Positions 22,380 through 33,593 of a stretch of 64,000 bases of DNA are shown here, one piece after another. The translations under genes and the position numbers were made by a program. Under the pieces are notes generated by a model, which saw only the letters and a list, made by a program, of their open reading frames with translations, had not been told where the DNA came from and ran no database searches. The DNA comes from Impatiens glandulifera (taxonomy: Eukaryota; Streptophyta; Magnoliopsida; Ericales; Balsaminaceae), in NCBI RefSeq assembly GCF_907164915.1, contig NC_061862.1, positions 144,778,972-144,842,971 of the forward strand, in the 5' to 3' direction. Positions within the stretch are counted from its first letter, which is position 1; every line of letters begins with the position of its first letter.

Positions 22380-25300
22380 ATATATTACTTGAATTGAGAA
22401 ATATAGATGTTTAGATCGAAGATGAAGATGCTGCATTAATTCTGTTAGTATCTTTACCCAACTCGTTTGAAAATTTTGTTCAATCGTTCGTTGTGGGTAA
22501 AGATTTCGTAACTCTAGAGGAAGTTCAGTCATCACTTCATACTAGAGAACTGTGTCATAAGGCGAGCGGTGAAATTGTAGATAGTGAAGCATCTAGGTTG
22601 ATTTCCAGCACAATCAACTACAAAGGGTCTGGAAAGAAGAAGGATAAAAAATACAAAGCTAAGGGTCCTAGTGCTAAAAACATCTGCAATTACTATAAAG
22701 AACCTGGTCATTAGAAGAAAATGGGCAAATATTCTACGGCTGCTATAACACATAAAGATAGAGACACCGACTCGGAGGAGGACAATGCCCTTGTAGCTAA
22801 CACTTCTCTACACCCTATTGATACGTGGGTGTTGGATTCAGGGTGTTCATATCATATGAGTCCGAACAAAGAATAGTTCGATACCTATGAAGATTATGAT
22901 GGTGGAAACACTGTCATGGGAAATGATGTCATATGTAGAACGGTGGGTATTGGGACTATCAAGATTCTAACTGATGATGGTAAGATACGGACCCTAACTG
23001 GCGTTCAACATGTTCCTCAACTGAAGAAGACCTTAATATCTTTAGGCATTTTATATGTTAAAGGTTTGAAGTTTAGCGGTGAAGAAGGAACATTATGCAT
23101 CAGTAAAGGTTCAAAAATAATACTGAAAGATATCAAACAAAATACCTTGTATATACTACAAGGTAAGACGCTGTCAGGTTCCGCTGTGGTCACATCCAAA
23201 TCTGTGAATCGACACCCTGATGTAACCAAGTTGTGGCATATGCGACTTGGACATATGAGGGAGAGGGGGGTGCAAATTATGTCCAAACGAGATCTTCTAT
23301 CTTTCCACAAGGTTACCAACCTTGAGTTGTGTGAACACTGCATTTTCGGGAAAAAACATCGCAGTAAGTTTAGTAGGGGAGTTCACAAAACTAAGGGCAC
23401 ACTAGATTATATCCACTCTGATTACTAGGATCTGCTCAAGTTGAAGGTATAGGAGGTTATAGCTATTTTGTAACATGATAAATGATTACTCAAGGATGAC
23501 CTGGTTGTATCTTCTGAGACATGAGAGCGATGTATTTAAGACCTTCAAATATTGGAAGGCACTGGTGGAGAATCAAACTAGAAAGAAGGTTAAGAGGCTG
23601 CAAACAGATAATGAACTTGAATTCTGTTCATCTGAGTTTAATGAGTTCTGCAGGGATATGGGGATTGCAAGACATCACACTGTCCGAGGTACACCACAAC
23701 AGAATGGTGTAGCAGAAAGGGTGAATTAAACACTGTTAGAGAGAGTTAGAAGCATTCTCTCTAATTCTGGATTGGCTAGAAAGTACTAGAGTGAGGCTGC
23801 CTTAACGACTTGCTATCTGATAAATCGTGCACCACATACTGGGATTGATTGCAGAATCCCTTACGAGGTATGGTCTGGTAACGTCGTTGATTATTCTCAT
23901 TTGAAAGTCTTTGGGTGCACATCTTACTATCATGTTAATGAAGGGAAGTTGGAACCAAGGGCAAAACAGGGTATTTTCATGGACTATGGAGATGGAGTCA
24001 AGGGATATAGAATCTGGTCATCTTCTGAAGGTAGAGTAATCCTCAGTATGGATGTCACATTTAATGAGAAATTTATACATAACTCCTCTATCAAGCCATC
24101 ACTTTCTAGAGAAAATAATAATACCGAGAAACGGGTGGAGCTTGAGGTGGCTCCAGTTCAAGGGACAACTGACATGACACACGATACTGATAAGCCATCT
24201 GAGGAAGTTTATCAATTTGGAGTACATGAAAGTCAATCTGACATTGCAACATGGCCTAGAAGGCAAATTAAAGCTCCTGACAGGTTAATTCATTCAATCG
24301 AGGGAAGAAAGATCTCAACTGATCCTAGAAGTAAGACAATCAGTCCCTCTATGAATGATACTTAAGAAATGGTAAGTTATACACTTCAGGTAGCTGAAGA
24401 TGTCATACATATCTAGCCATCTTATAACAATGAAGCTATTAATAGTGGTGATTATGCACAATGGATTGCTGCCATGTGTGAGGAAATATAATCACTTCAC
24501 AAGAATAATACATGGGAGATGGTTACTTTACCTAAGGGAAGAAGAGTCATTAGTTGCACATGGATTTTCTAAAGGAAAGATGGAACCTCTAGTGCTAAAG
24601 GGACCAGATATAAAGTACGATTAGTTGCAAAGGGATTTAGTCAAAAGGAAGGCGTAGAATATAATGAGATATTCTCACCTATAGTCCTACACACTTCTAT
24701 TAGGGTACTACTAGCTATAGTAGCACATCAGGATCTGGAACTCGAGCAATTAGACGTAAAGATGGTTTTCTTACATGGTGAGATTGAGGAGGATATACTG
24801 GTGAGTCAGCCTGAAGGATTTCTTGTCCCTTGTAAGGAAACACATGTTTTTAGTCTGAAAAAGTCTTTGTATGGACTTAAATAGTCTCCTCGATAGTGGT
24901 ATAAGCGGTTCGACAACTTCATGATTGCACATGGTTATAATAGGAGTGCATATGATTGTTGTGTCTATCACAACAAAATTGGTGATGGTTCTTTGATTTA
25001 TTTACTCATGTATGTAGACGACATATTAATCGTAGCCAAGAAGATGTCGGAGATTCAAAAACTGAAAGATCTTCTCAGTTCCGAGTTTGATATGAAAGAT
25101 CTAGGTGGAACACGAAAAATCTTGGGAATAGAAATAGTAAGAGATCGAGTTCAAAAGAATCTATTTCTTTCACAGAAGAGTTATATTTTGAAAATGTTGT
25201 CTTGTTTTGGGATGAGTACATCAAAGGCTCTCAATACTCCTGCAGTTGTTACTGATCATTTGTCTACATTCGCACCCCAGTCTGAAGCTGAGAATTTATA

Positions 25301-25970
25301 CATGTCTCGTGTACCGTATGCTAGTGCGGTAGATAATTTAATGTATGTCATGGTATGCACTAGACCTGATATTGCGTATTCAGTTAGTGTTGTTAGCATG
25401 TTTATGTCTCGACTTGGTAAGGAACACTGGTAAGCGGTAATGCGAAAATTTTGCTATCTAAGAGGCACATCCGATGTTTGTTTCATTTATGGGAGTAATA
25501 ACCAGTGTCTCGTAACTGGTTATTCGGACTCAAATTATGCTGCAGATATCGATGGTAGAAGATCAATGACTGGTTATGTTTACACCCTTGGTGACTCTAT
25601 GGTTAGTTGGAAGGCAACATTACAGTCGACGGTGACGTTGTCCACTACCGAGGCTGAGTATATGGCACTAACTAAAGCAGTCAATGAGGGTATATGGTTG
25701 AAAGGATTAATCAATGACCTTGGTATCCATCATGATCATGCAATTGTTTTTTGTGATAGCTTAAGTGCTATCTGTTTGGAGAAAGATCAAGTACATTATG
25801 ATAGAACCAAACATATTGATGTTCGCTATTATTTTCTTCGTATTGAGAGGAGAATCAAGTTGAAGAAGATCAGCACACATCATAATCCTGTTGACATGTT
25901 CACGAAGCTGGTCCCACTTAACAAATTCACTCATTGTTTGGACCTGGTAAATGTTGGCAGTTGGAAGTAG
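22380..25970 (+). pseudogene. Copia gag 3' part and pol (protease, integrase, RT, RNase H), broken
   Basis: Continuation of the split copia polyprotein. Gag tail with a zinc knuckle missing its second Cys (CNYYKEPGH), TAG at 22712; protease DSGCSYHMS near 22830 with TAG at 22874; gag-pre-integrase (LWHMRLGHMRERG, CEHCIFGKKH), TAG at 23426; frameshift, then integrase core (LQTDNELEFCS, PQQNGVAERVN) with TAA at 23727; integrase C-terminus and linker 23901-24365; RT with intact YVDD near 25014; RNase H ([24 protein letters not shown]) to the stop at 25968. Multiple stops and shifts make it inactive. Confidence 0.9.
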
Positions 25971-26018
25971 CCTGATAAGGCTCTTCTTGTTGGATGATAC
26001 TAAGGCAAGGTGGAGGTT

Positions 26019-26278
26019 TGTAACGTTTTGCCTTTAGTATAGAAATTAATATCAATCATAAATTATTCGTGGTTTATATTAATTCCGTTATATCACATTT
26101 ATTTTATAGTTACGCTTAATTAAGTTAGGTGTTTACGTTTTCTTATTTTCAGCAATTTATAGTTTTAGTCTTTTCATTTTTTCGGTAATATTTCATCTTC
26201 ATCTTTGATAATAAAAAATCTCTCTTCATCTGTTTTTCCACACTTCATTGTTTCTTACTTTTTTTATTCCGCACAACA
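26019..26278 (+). repeat. 3' LTR of the split copia
   Basis: Begins TGTAACGTTTTGCCTTTAG right after the polypurine tract and ends CCGCACAACA, followed by the GATAT duplication at 26279-26283. Confidence 0.88.
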
Positions 26279-26587
26279 GATATGATACTCATGTATGTTT
26301 ATAGGCTTAGTTGACTTGAAAACCCTTGTCACGACCCCACCAAATAAAACTTAAATTTAAAAAAAATAAACTAAACTAAGATGGGTAAGTTAATGGAAAC
26401 TTGTATTTTTTTTGAGTGACCAAATTGATTTTTATTCTATTTTTCCAATATATAATTGGGTGTATATAACAGAATGTAAATGAATCCAAAAGTGTAAAAA
26501 CAATCTGTCTTAATATTAATATTGCCATGGGTGTCATCTAGGTTGCTGCCAAAAAGGTTGCCTTGTTCATAACGATCATCATCAATC

Positions 26588-26599
26588 TATATATATATT
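26588..26599 (+). promoter_or_regulatory. TATA box of the first P450
   Basis: TATATATATATT about 37-48 bases before the ATG at 26636, close to the coding start, so the 5' UTR would be very short. The upstream region down to the copia LTR is only about 350 bases. Confidence 0.5.
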
Positions 26600-26635
26600 T
26601 CTCTTATGTTTGTCTAAGATTTCAATCAAGTTCTC

Positions 26636-28334
26636 ATGGAGCAAACACAGATCTATTTGATCTCTCTAGCCACCATTTTTTTTCTCTTTCTCTTAAAGTT
26701 CTTCAACAGAAAGCTTCACCAAAATATTCCACCAAGCCCTCCTTCGCTTCCCATCCTCGGCCATCTCCACCTCCTCAAGAATCCCCTGCACAGAACCTTG
26801 AATCTCCTGTCCCAAACCTATGGCCCAGTCTATCTTCTCAGGTTCGGGTCACGACCAGTTCTCGTGGTTTCGAACCCTTCCCTAGCCGAGGAATGCTTCA
26901 CCAAGAACGACATAGTCTTTGCCAACAGGCCTCGCCTACTTGTTGGCAAGCTCCTTAATTACAATTATACCACCATCGGATCATCCCCCTACGGCGACCT
27001 ATGGAGGAATCTTCGTAGAGTTGCCACGGTTGAACTATTGTCAGCCACCCGGCTCAACATGTATTTGGATATTCGACAAGAAGAAGTCAAAACGCTGGTC
27101 AAGAATCTGTTCAGCGATTCCAAGTCCAAACAGGGATTTACCAGGGTGGAGATGAAGTCCAGATGTTCAGAGTTTTCGTTCAATATAATCATGAGAATGG
27201 TCACCGGAAAGAGGTGAAACTTGAAACTTCGATTCGTTTTACTTAATTCGCAATTGATAATGATGAACATTTGCCTTATTTTAAATTTTTTGATAGGTAT
27301 TTTGGTAAAGAATTGGAGGGGAGAATTGTTGAGGAGGCAGAGAGATTTCGAGAGATAATAAGTGAGATATTTGAGTTAAGCGGAGCATCAAATCCGGGAG
27401 ATTTCTTGTCCATACTAAGATGGATCGACTATCAAAACATAGAGAAAAGAATGTTGGCTTTGAGGGATAAGAATGATGCCTTCCTGCAAGGGTTAATAGA
27501 TGAACATCGTAAACTCTATGTCAACGATGTTGTAGGAAATAGATCGAAAACCATGGTAGATGGCGTTATCTTTGCAAGATTTAGATTCTCAATACTACTC
27601 GGACGAAATTATCAAAGGAATGATTTTGGTAAGTCCTATTTCCTTTTATGATCAACTCTATTTTAAGTTTCTTTCTTGTAAAGAAATTCCCAAACTTTTA
27701 CCGACAGATGGTGTTAAGCGCCGGGACAGACACATCAGCTGTGACAATAGAGTGGGCCATGTCACTTCTACTCAACAACCAAAATGTTCTAAAGAAAACG
27801 ACTTTAGAAATAGACAGTTGTATAGGCCAAGGCCGTCTTGTGGATGAATCTGATCTCCCCAAGCTCCCTTACATCGAAGCCATAGTGAACGAGACCCTTC
27901 GATTGTCCCCTGCAGCACCATTGCTCGTGCCACATGAGAACTCGCACAAGGCGTGCACCGTTGGAGGGTACGATGTTCCACGTGGCTCCATGTTAGTCGT
28001 TAATGCATGGTCCATCCATAGGGATCCTAGGGTTTGGGATGAACCAACGAGTTTCAATCCTGAGAGATTTTTTGACGGTGGGGGAGAAAGAGAATTAGGG
28101 TTTAAATTTGTACCATTTGGAATGGGGAGGAGGAAATGCCCCGGGATTGGATTAGCGAATAAAGTGGTTGGTTTGGCTTTAGCAACTTTGATACAATGCT
28201 TTGAGTGGGAAAGAGTGAGTGTAGAACCAGTTGATATGACGGAAGGGATCGGCCTAACCATGCCTAAAGCCGCACCTTTAGAAGCTATGTGCAAAGCTAG
28301 AGAAGGAATGGTTCATGTCCTCACTCAACTATAA
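26636..28334 (+). pseudogene. CYP81-like cytochrome P450, frameshifted copy
   Basis: Heme-thiolate monooxygenase of the plant A-type (CYP71 clan), closest by motifs to CYP81. Exons 26636-27213, 27297-27628, 27708-28334 with GT/AG introns of 83 and 79 bases. N-terminal membrane anchor (ISLATIFFLFLLKFF), Pro-rich hinge PPSPPSLP, C-helix WRNLRR, I-helix AGTDTS, ETLR, PERF and heme loop FGMGRRKCPG are all encoded. However, near 27565 two bases are missing compared with the downstream paralog (GATGGCGTTATC versus GACGCCATGTTATC), shifting the frame. The spliced message would stop at 27845-27847, before ETLR and the heme Cys. Exon 3 itself remains open in the correct frame, so the lesion is single and recent, or a sequencing error. 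If corrected it would be about 512 residues. Confidence 0.88.
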
Positions 28335-28913
28335 GAATTTCACACAATGGTTCAAGATCTCAATTCACATCCTCTTTGGAAAGCTTTAGATGTTTGATAA
28401 TCGATCTATGTTTGAGTGATTGTCTATACGGTCTTCAACGAATTGAATATATAATGGAATTCCTTATATAATTTTGTGATATACTGAAGGAGAAGAGCAC
28501 TTGTTTTGTGATTTATATTTTGAATCGTAAATAGTTATAGAAGTCTAATTGATTTGAAATGAATGCACAACTGATAAATAAGAGTTCAACTTAGTTTTGG
28601 GTAGCCATTACTATGATTTTATGAGGGATTATTTGGTTGCAAATAAATTCGATTCGTATCATTTATAATTTTATTAGTTAAAAATCTAATATATTAAATG
28701 ACTATAAATATTAAATAATTAGCATGTGAAACACAGCCAATACTTTAGCATGTTCAGTTGACAAATTGAGCATGTGACAAGCTAGTGGCACTAGTATACA
28801 TCTGGGGGAGCAAAAATGATTTTTTTTATTCTATTTTCCCAATAAACAAACTTTTCTCAATATTTATTTATATTAGTTTCCAACTTTGCTCAAACTTTCA
28901 TCAAATTCTGATC
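28335..28913. promoter_or_regulatory. Spacer between tandem P450s (3' flank of first, promoter of second)
   Basis: No other gene. The left part, to about 28570, resembles the region downstream of the second P450 (ATCGATCTATGTTTGA, GTGATTTATATTTTGAATCG-like phrases). The right part (TTGACAAATTGAGCATGTG at about 28757, then a TTTATTCTATTTTCCCAAT phrase near 28828) resembles the regions upstream of the first P450 and at 31360. The duplicated unit therefore includes promoter, gene and 3' flank. A TATA-like TATTTATTTATATTAG lies at 28861-28876. Confidence 0.6.
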
Positions 28914-30771
28914 ATGGAACTCATCTATTACATAATTTCTCTAGCTTCAGCTTTTTCCTTTTTCATATTCATGCTCCTCAACAAAAAGGTTCAATCGAAA
29001 AATCTGCCACCTAGCCCTCTTTGGCTTCCCATCCTCGGCCATCTATACCTTCTAAAGCATCCCCTGCACCGAACCTTGCATCACTTGTCACAAACCTATG
29101 GTCCTGTCTATTTTCTCTGGTTTGGATCCAGACCGGCTCTTGTGGTTTCGAACCCTTCAATGGCCGAGGAATGCTTCACCAAGAACGACATCATCTTCGC
29201 AAACAGACCTCACGTTATTGTGGGAAAGTACCTTTCTTACGATTATACCACCGTTGGCTCCTCTAATTACGGAGACCTATGGAAGAATCTTCGTCGAGTT
29301 GCCACCGTGGAGTTGTTGTCCCCCACCCGACTCAACATGTTTTTCGATATTCGACAAGAAGAAGTTAAAAATCTGGTCAAGAATCTGTTCAGCGAGTCCA
29401 AACTGGGATTTACGAGGGTTGAGATGAAGTCTAGATGTTCAGAGCTGCCATTCAACATCATCATGAGAATGGTCACCGGAAAGAGGTGAGACTCCGATCC
29501 GATCAATTATTGGTATTTTGTACTCTTCAATTAATTGTTTTATTTATGTTTAGTCTCCACTTGATAATATATATTATAAAAATAAATTGAACACAACTTA
29601 CCATAATATCATTGTCATTGTATGCCATAACTTTAACATATATATATTTTTTTTATGGGTTTTTACTATTTGGTTGCGTTGGATCAACTAAATGAATTTT
29701 ACCATTTAAAAAAAAATTGAAATTTATTATGTCATAGGTATTTTGGTAATGAAGTGGAAGAGAGAATTGAAGAGGAGGCTAAGAGATTTAGAGAGTTAAT
29801 AAGAGAAATGCTTGAGGCTAGCGTATCATCAAATCCAGGAGATTTCTTGCCCATATTCGGATGGTTTGACTTTCAAAACATTGAGAAAAGAATGAGCACC
29901 TTGATGAGTAAGGTGGATACCTTCATGGAGGAATTAATAGAGGAACGTCGCCATAAGTGTCACAACCTCGACCAAGATGTAGGGAATATGTCGAAAACAA
30001 TGGTCGACGCCATGTTATCTTTGCAAGATTCCGATCCTCAATACTACTCCGACAAAATCATCAAAGGCATGATTTTGGTAAGTCCCATCTCTTTTCTTTT
30101 TTACTCCCATTTCAAATTCCTTTAGAGTGCATTTTTCGATTGAATAGACAATGTTAACCGGAGGATCAGACACATCATCAACAACGATAGAGTGGGCCAT
30201 GTCACTTTTGCTCAACAATCAAGAAGTTCTAAAGAAAGCCACGTCCGAAATAGACATTTGCATAAGTCAAGGTCGTCTTGTAGAAGAATCCGATCTTCAC
30301 AACCTCCCATACATTCAAGCCATAGTCAATGAGACCCTACGTTTGTTCCCGGCAGGACCACTCCTCATACCGCACGAGAACTCTGAGGCATGCACCGTTG
30401 GAGGGTACGATGTTCCACGTGGCACCATGTTGTTTGTTAATGCATGGTCCATCCAAAGGGATCCTAGGGTTTGGGATGAACCGACATGTTTCAAGCCGGA
30501 GAGATTTTGTGACGGAGGGGGAGAAGGTGAATTAGGGTATAAATTTTTACCATTTGGAATGGGGAGGCGGAGATGTCCCGGGGTTGTATTAGCGAATAAA
30601 GTGGTCGGTTTGGCTTTGGCAACATTGATACAATGCTTCGAATGGGAAAGGGTGAGTGTAGAGTTGGTTGATATGTCGGAAGGGACGGGCATAACAATGC
30701 CTAAAGCAATACCCTTAGAAGCTATGTGCAAAGCTAGGGAAGGAATGATGCATGTCCTCACACAAATATAA
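28914..30771 (+). CDS. CYP81-like cytochrome P450, intact paralog
   Basis: Exons 28914-29485, 29738-30077, 30148-30771, all with GT/AG introns (252 and 70 bases); product 511 residues, the usual P450 length. The start at 28914 (MELIYYIISLASAF) is chosen because it aligns with the first copy; the upstream frame extension has no ATG before it. An N-terminal anchor implies ER membrane location with the catalytic domain in the cytosol. Motifs: PPSPLWLP hinge, WKNLRR, I-helix GGSDTS at 309-314 (first Gly where Ala is usual), ETLR 366-369, PERF 421-424, FGMGRRRCPG with heme-ligand Cys447. CYP81 enzymes hydroxylate or close methylenedioxy bridges on flavonoids, lignans and other specialised metabolites; the substrate here cannot be read. 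NAWSIQRDP has Gln where His is usual and where the paralog keeps His. Confidence 0.93.
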
Positions 30772-31344
30772 GAATGTCGCACAATTATAGTCCACGATTT
30801 CAATTCGTATATCCATCGATGCTCAATCGATTAAAAAGTGTGGTGACAACATTGGCCTTTGATAAACTCTCGATGTACAATCAAATTTATAATTATCTCG
30901 ATCTATGTTTGATTTCCGTAGATCGTTAATTTAGTTCTTCGTAGAATTTAATAGAATTCTTAATCTAGTTTGTGACAGTGAAGAAGAACAACCTTTGTTG
31001 TGTGTTTTATATTATCTGAATGAACAGTTATAAATAAATAGTAATAGAAGAGAAGAGCGAATCCGCCTTGCCTCCCTCGCCTCCTCCTAAATCAGGGTAG
31101 CCTGCGCCATACAACCAGGTAGATCCCTCACCGTGCCACCATGAGCTTCGTCCTAGTACCCAACCAGTTGAATCACGTTTTGCCACGAGCTTAATCACAA
31201 GGATGAGTGGAAAGGCCCGGTCATCCACTCATCCTCACACGAAGGATCGAGACAAACATGTTGAAACCATATAACAACTTGTTGAAACCATCGACAATAT
31301 TTCTAATCATTTTCGTAAATGAAAAGAAATTTAGTAAAAGAAAT
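30772..31344. other. 3' flank of second P450 and a GC-richer patch
   Basis: The first 250 bases are the 3' untranslated/flanking part shared with the first P450. 31050-31260 is clearly richer in G and C than its surroundings (CCTCCCTCGCCTCCTCCTAA, then GGATGAGTGGAAAGGCCCGG). It has a minus-strand frame at 31028-31228 that I do not recognise. It may be an inserted fragment from elsewhere. Confidence 0.45.
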
Positions 31345-31600
31345 TGATTTAAAAAGTTCAGTTGACAAATTAAGACATATGTGTAAGTTACTAGCAACTT
31401 GTATTATTTTGAGTGAGCAAATTGAGTTTTTAATATATTACCCAATATAAAATTGGATGTATAGAAAATAATATAAAGAATCTGAAAGTGTGCAAACAAA
31501 CTTGTTTCAATATTTTTTTTAATATGTTATTATGTGGGTGTCATAGCGAAAATGGTTTTCTTTGTCAATTAAGATCAACCCTTCTTTTATATAACTAGGA
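31345..31600 (+). promoter_or_regulatory. Orphan P450 upstream region (third copy)
   Basis: Shares ordered phrases with the upstream regions of both P450s: GTTGACAAATTAAGACATATG, ACTTGTATTATTTTGAGTGA, CCCAATATAAAATTGG-like, GAATCTGAAAGTGTGCAAAC, TGTGGGTGTCAT. It ends at a TATA-like TTTTATATAACTA (31581-31593), after which unrelated sequence begins and no P450 coding follows. It is the promoter remnant of a third tandem unit whose gene was lost or lies beyond an insertion. Confidence 0.6.
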
Positions 31601-31974
31601 AAATTTTTGTGCGATACACACAGATAAGAATAAAAACAAAATAAATTAAAAATTATAATAATATCTATTCAATATTTAAAATTCTTAATAAATTACAAAA
31701 TATTAAAATAAAAAATATAACGCTCTCATTTCATATTTTATTCACTTCGATAAAACAACTTATTTTCTCACATTTTCATCACATATTTTTTTTAAATTAA
31801 TCTTTCATCTCGTGACTTTATATTTACACTTTCTCAATCAAATATTTGATTCATATTTTTTAATAATTAGCATCGTAACCTCACACTTTGGTCAATCAAA
31901 TATTTGATTCATATTTGTTTAATCACTTTCAAATTATACCGGTCTATTATCCCTCGGCAAATCACATCTCAATC
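31601..31974. other. AT-rich sequence with a short duplicated phrase
   Basis: No gene. The phrase AATCAAATATTTGATTCATA with flanks occurs twice (about 31835 and 31895). It lies between the orphan promoter and the SINE-like array. Confidence 0.5.
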
Positions 31975-32500
31975 ACACTTGGCTAAAGGTTGTACTTGTT
32001 TTGTTAGGTTACAAGTTCGAAACATACAAATAACATTTTAAATTTTATTTTTAACCGTTTTAAGTTTATTGACGGGTCAACCCACAATCCGACCCAAATA
32101 TTCATTTACTCTCACATAAATATTCGAATTAACCACAGCTCTCGACCCGGCAATCCGGACACTTTAAAAATTAAGCATCATTATATATATATATATATAT
32201 ATTAGTTAGTTAAAATTTTGAACTTTTATTGTTAAAATGTCTTGCGTTCATCAAATTTGGTGTTGAATTTTAAATATAAATTGTTGTTGTTAGATTAGTT
32301 GGTTAAAGGCTTGTACTTGTTTTGTTAGGTTGCAAGTTCGAAACATAAAAATAACATTTTTAATTTTATTGTTAACAGTTTTAAGTTTATTGTTGGGTCA
32401 ACCCATAATCCGACCCAAGTATCCATTTACTCTTACATAAATATCCAAATTAACCACAGCTCTCGACTCGGCAATCCGGTCACTTTAAAAATTAAGCATC

Positions 32501-32536
<36 letters not shown>

Positions 32537-33165
32537 TTAGTTAAAAATTTGAACTTTTATTGTTAAAATGTCTCGAGTTCATCAAATTTTGTTTTGAATC
32601 TTAAATATAAAGTGTTGTTAGCCTAGTTGGTTAAAAGGTTGTACTTACTTTGTTAGATTGCAAGTTTGAAACATACAAATAAAATTTTTAATTTTATTTT
32701 TAACCGTTTAAAGTTTATGGGCGGTTCAACCCACAATTTGACCCAAGTATCCATTTACTCTCACATAAATATCCAAATTAACCATAGCTCTCGACCCCGC
32801 AATCCAGATATTTTAAAAATTAAGTATCATTATATATATATATAGATTAGTTAGTTAAAAATTTGAACTTTTATTGTTAAAATGTCTCGCGTTCATCAAA
32901 TTTGGTGTTGAATCTTAACTATAAAGGGTTGTTAGTCTAGTTGGTTAAAGGGTTGTACTTGTTTTATTAGGTTGCAAGTTCGAAACATACAAATATAATT
33001 TTTAATTTTATTTTTAACCGTTTTAAGTATATATGTGCGGATCAACCCACAATCCGACCCAAGTATCTATTTACTCTCACATAAATATTCAAATTAACCA
33101 CAACTTTCGACCCGGAAATCCGGACACTTTAAAAATTAAGCATCATTATATATAGATATAGATTC
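31975..33165 (+). repeat. Tandem array of about 320-bp SINE-like units
   Basis: Four units starting near 31979, 32299, 32627 and 32941 (the last shortened to about 220 bases). Each has a head GTTGGTTAAAGG-GTTGTACTTG, then GCAAGTTCGAAACATAC, a segment with GACCCAAGTATCCATTTAC, CTCGACCCGGCAATCCGG, and a (TA)n tract of variable length. In unit 4 TAGTCTAGTTGG (32933-32944) fits a pol III A box and GTTCGAAAC (32978-32986) a B box, spaced 33 bases as in tRNA-derived SINEs. No 3' poly-A tail or target duplications separate the units, so they spread by tandem duplication. Confidence 0.75.
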
Positions 33166-33593
33166 CAGTTATATTTTGGTTTAAGTTTTCTAGTTTCCTA
33201 GAATTTCAATGCATATTATGTATGTGTCTTACTATTGGTTTTTGGTCAGTTTATTCCAATTTAGTGATAAACAGCTAATGGGGGACGTGAACTCATGTTT
33301 TGATATATATATAAAGCCTTTAAGTTAACCCCAGTTAACTGTATCATGTTTCGAGCATAATGTATACATACATTCATTTACATCATGATTAACTTGAAGG
33401 AGGTGAATTTTTTTTAATAAAGCAAATGTTAATTGGTATTGCTAAGTTGGTGATAATTTGTTAGCATAGCTTAATACAACATGTTGGTAATCTTATCTCA
33501 TAACAATTACATATAAATATTATATAAATACAATACAATGATAATACGACAGATAAAATATATTATTTAATGAGATGAATAAAAAGTCTTCTT
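33166..33593. other. Spacer without recognisable feature
   Basis: AT-rich, no open frame with family signal, no clear repeat. Confidence 0.5.

Larger units (their letters stand above)
10278..26278 (+). mobile_element. Copia retrotransposon with both LTRs, split by a CACTA element
   Basis: LTRs at 10278-10535 and 26019-26278, primer site at about 10538 (TGGTATTAGAGTGGG), polypurine tract just before 26019 (AAGGCAAGGTGGAGG) and 5-bp target duplication GATAT on both sides. Without the 11.4-kb CACTA insertion at 11006-22379 the element is about 4.6 kb, a normal copia size. The two LTRs differ at many positions and by small indels, and the polyprotein has numerous stops, so it is old. Its 3' end lies about 357 bases upstream of the first P450 start codon. 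Confidence 0.93.

Noticed and set aside
31028..31228. Minus-strand 66-codon frame after the second P450
   Set aside because: No recognisable domain; listed only as a compositionally unusual patch.
32970..32990. tRNA gene
   Set aside because: A- and B-box motifs are present, but no cloverleaf or acceptor stem can be drawn; tRNA-derived SINE-like repeat is a better description.
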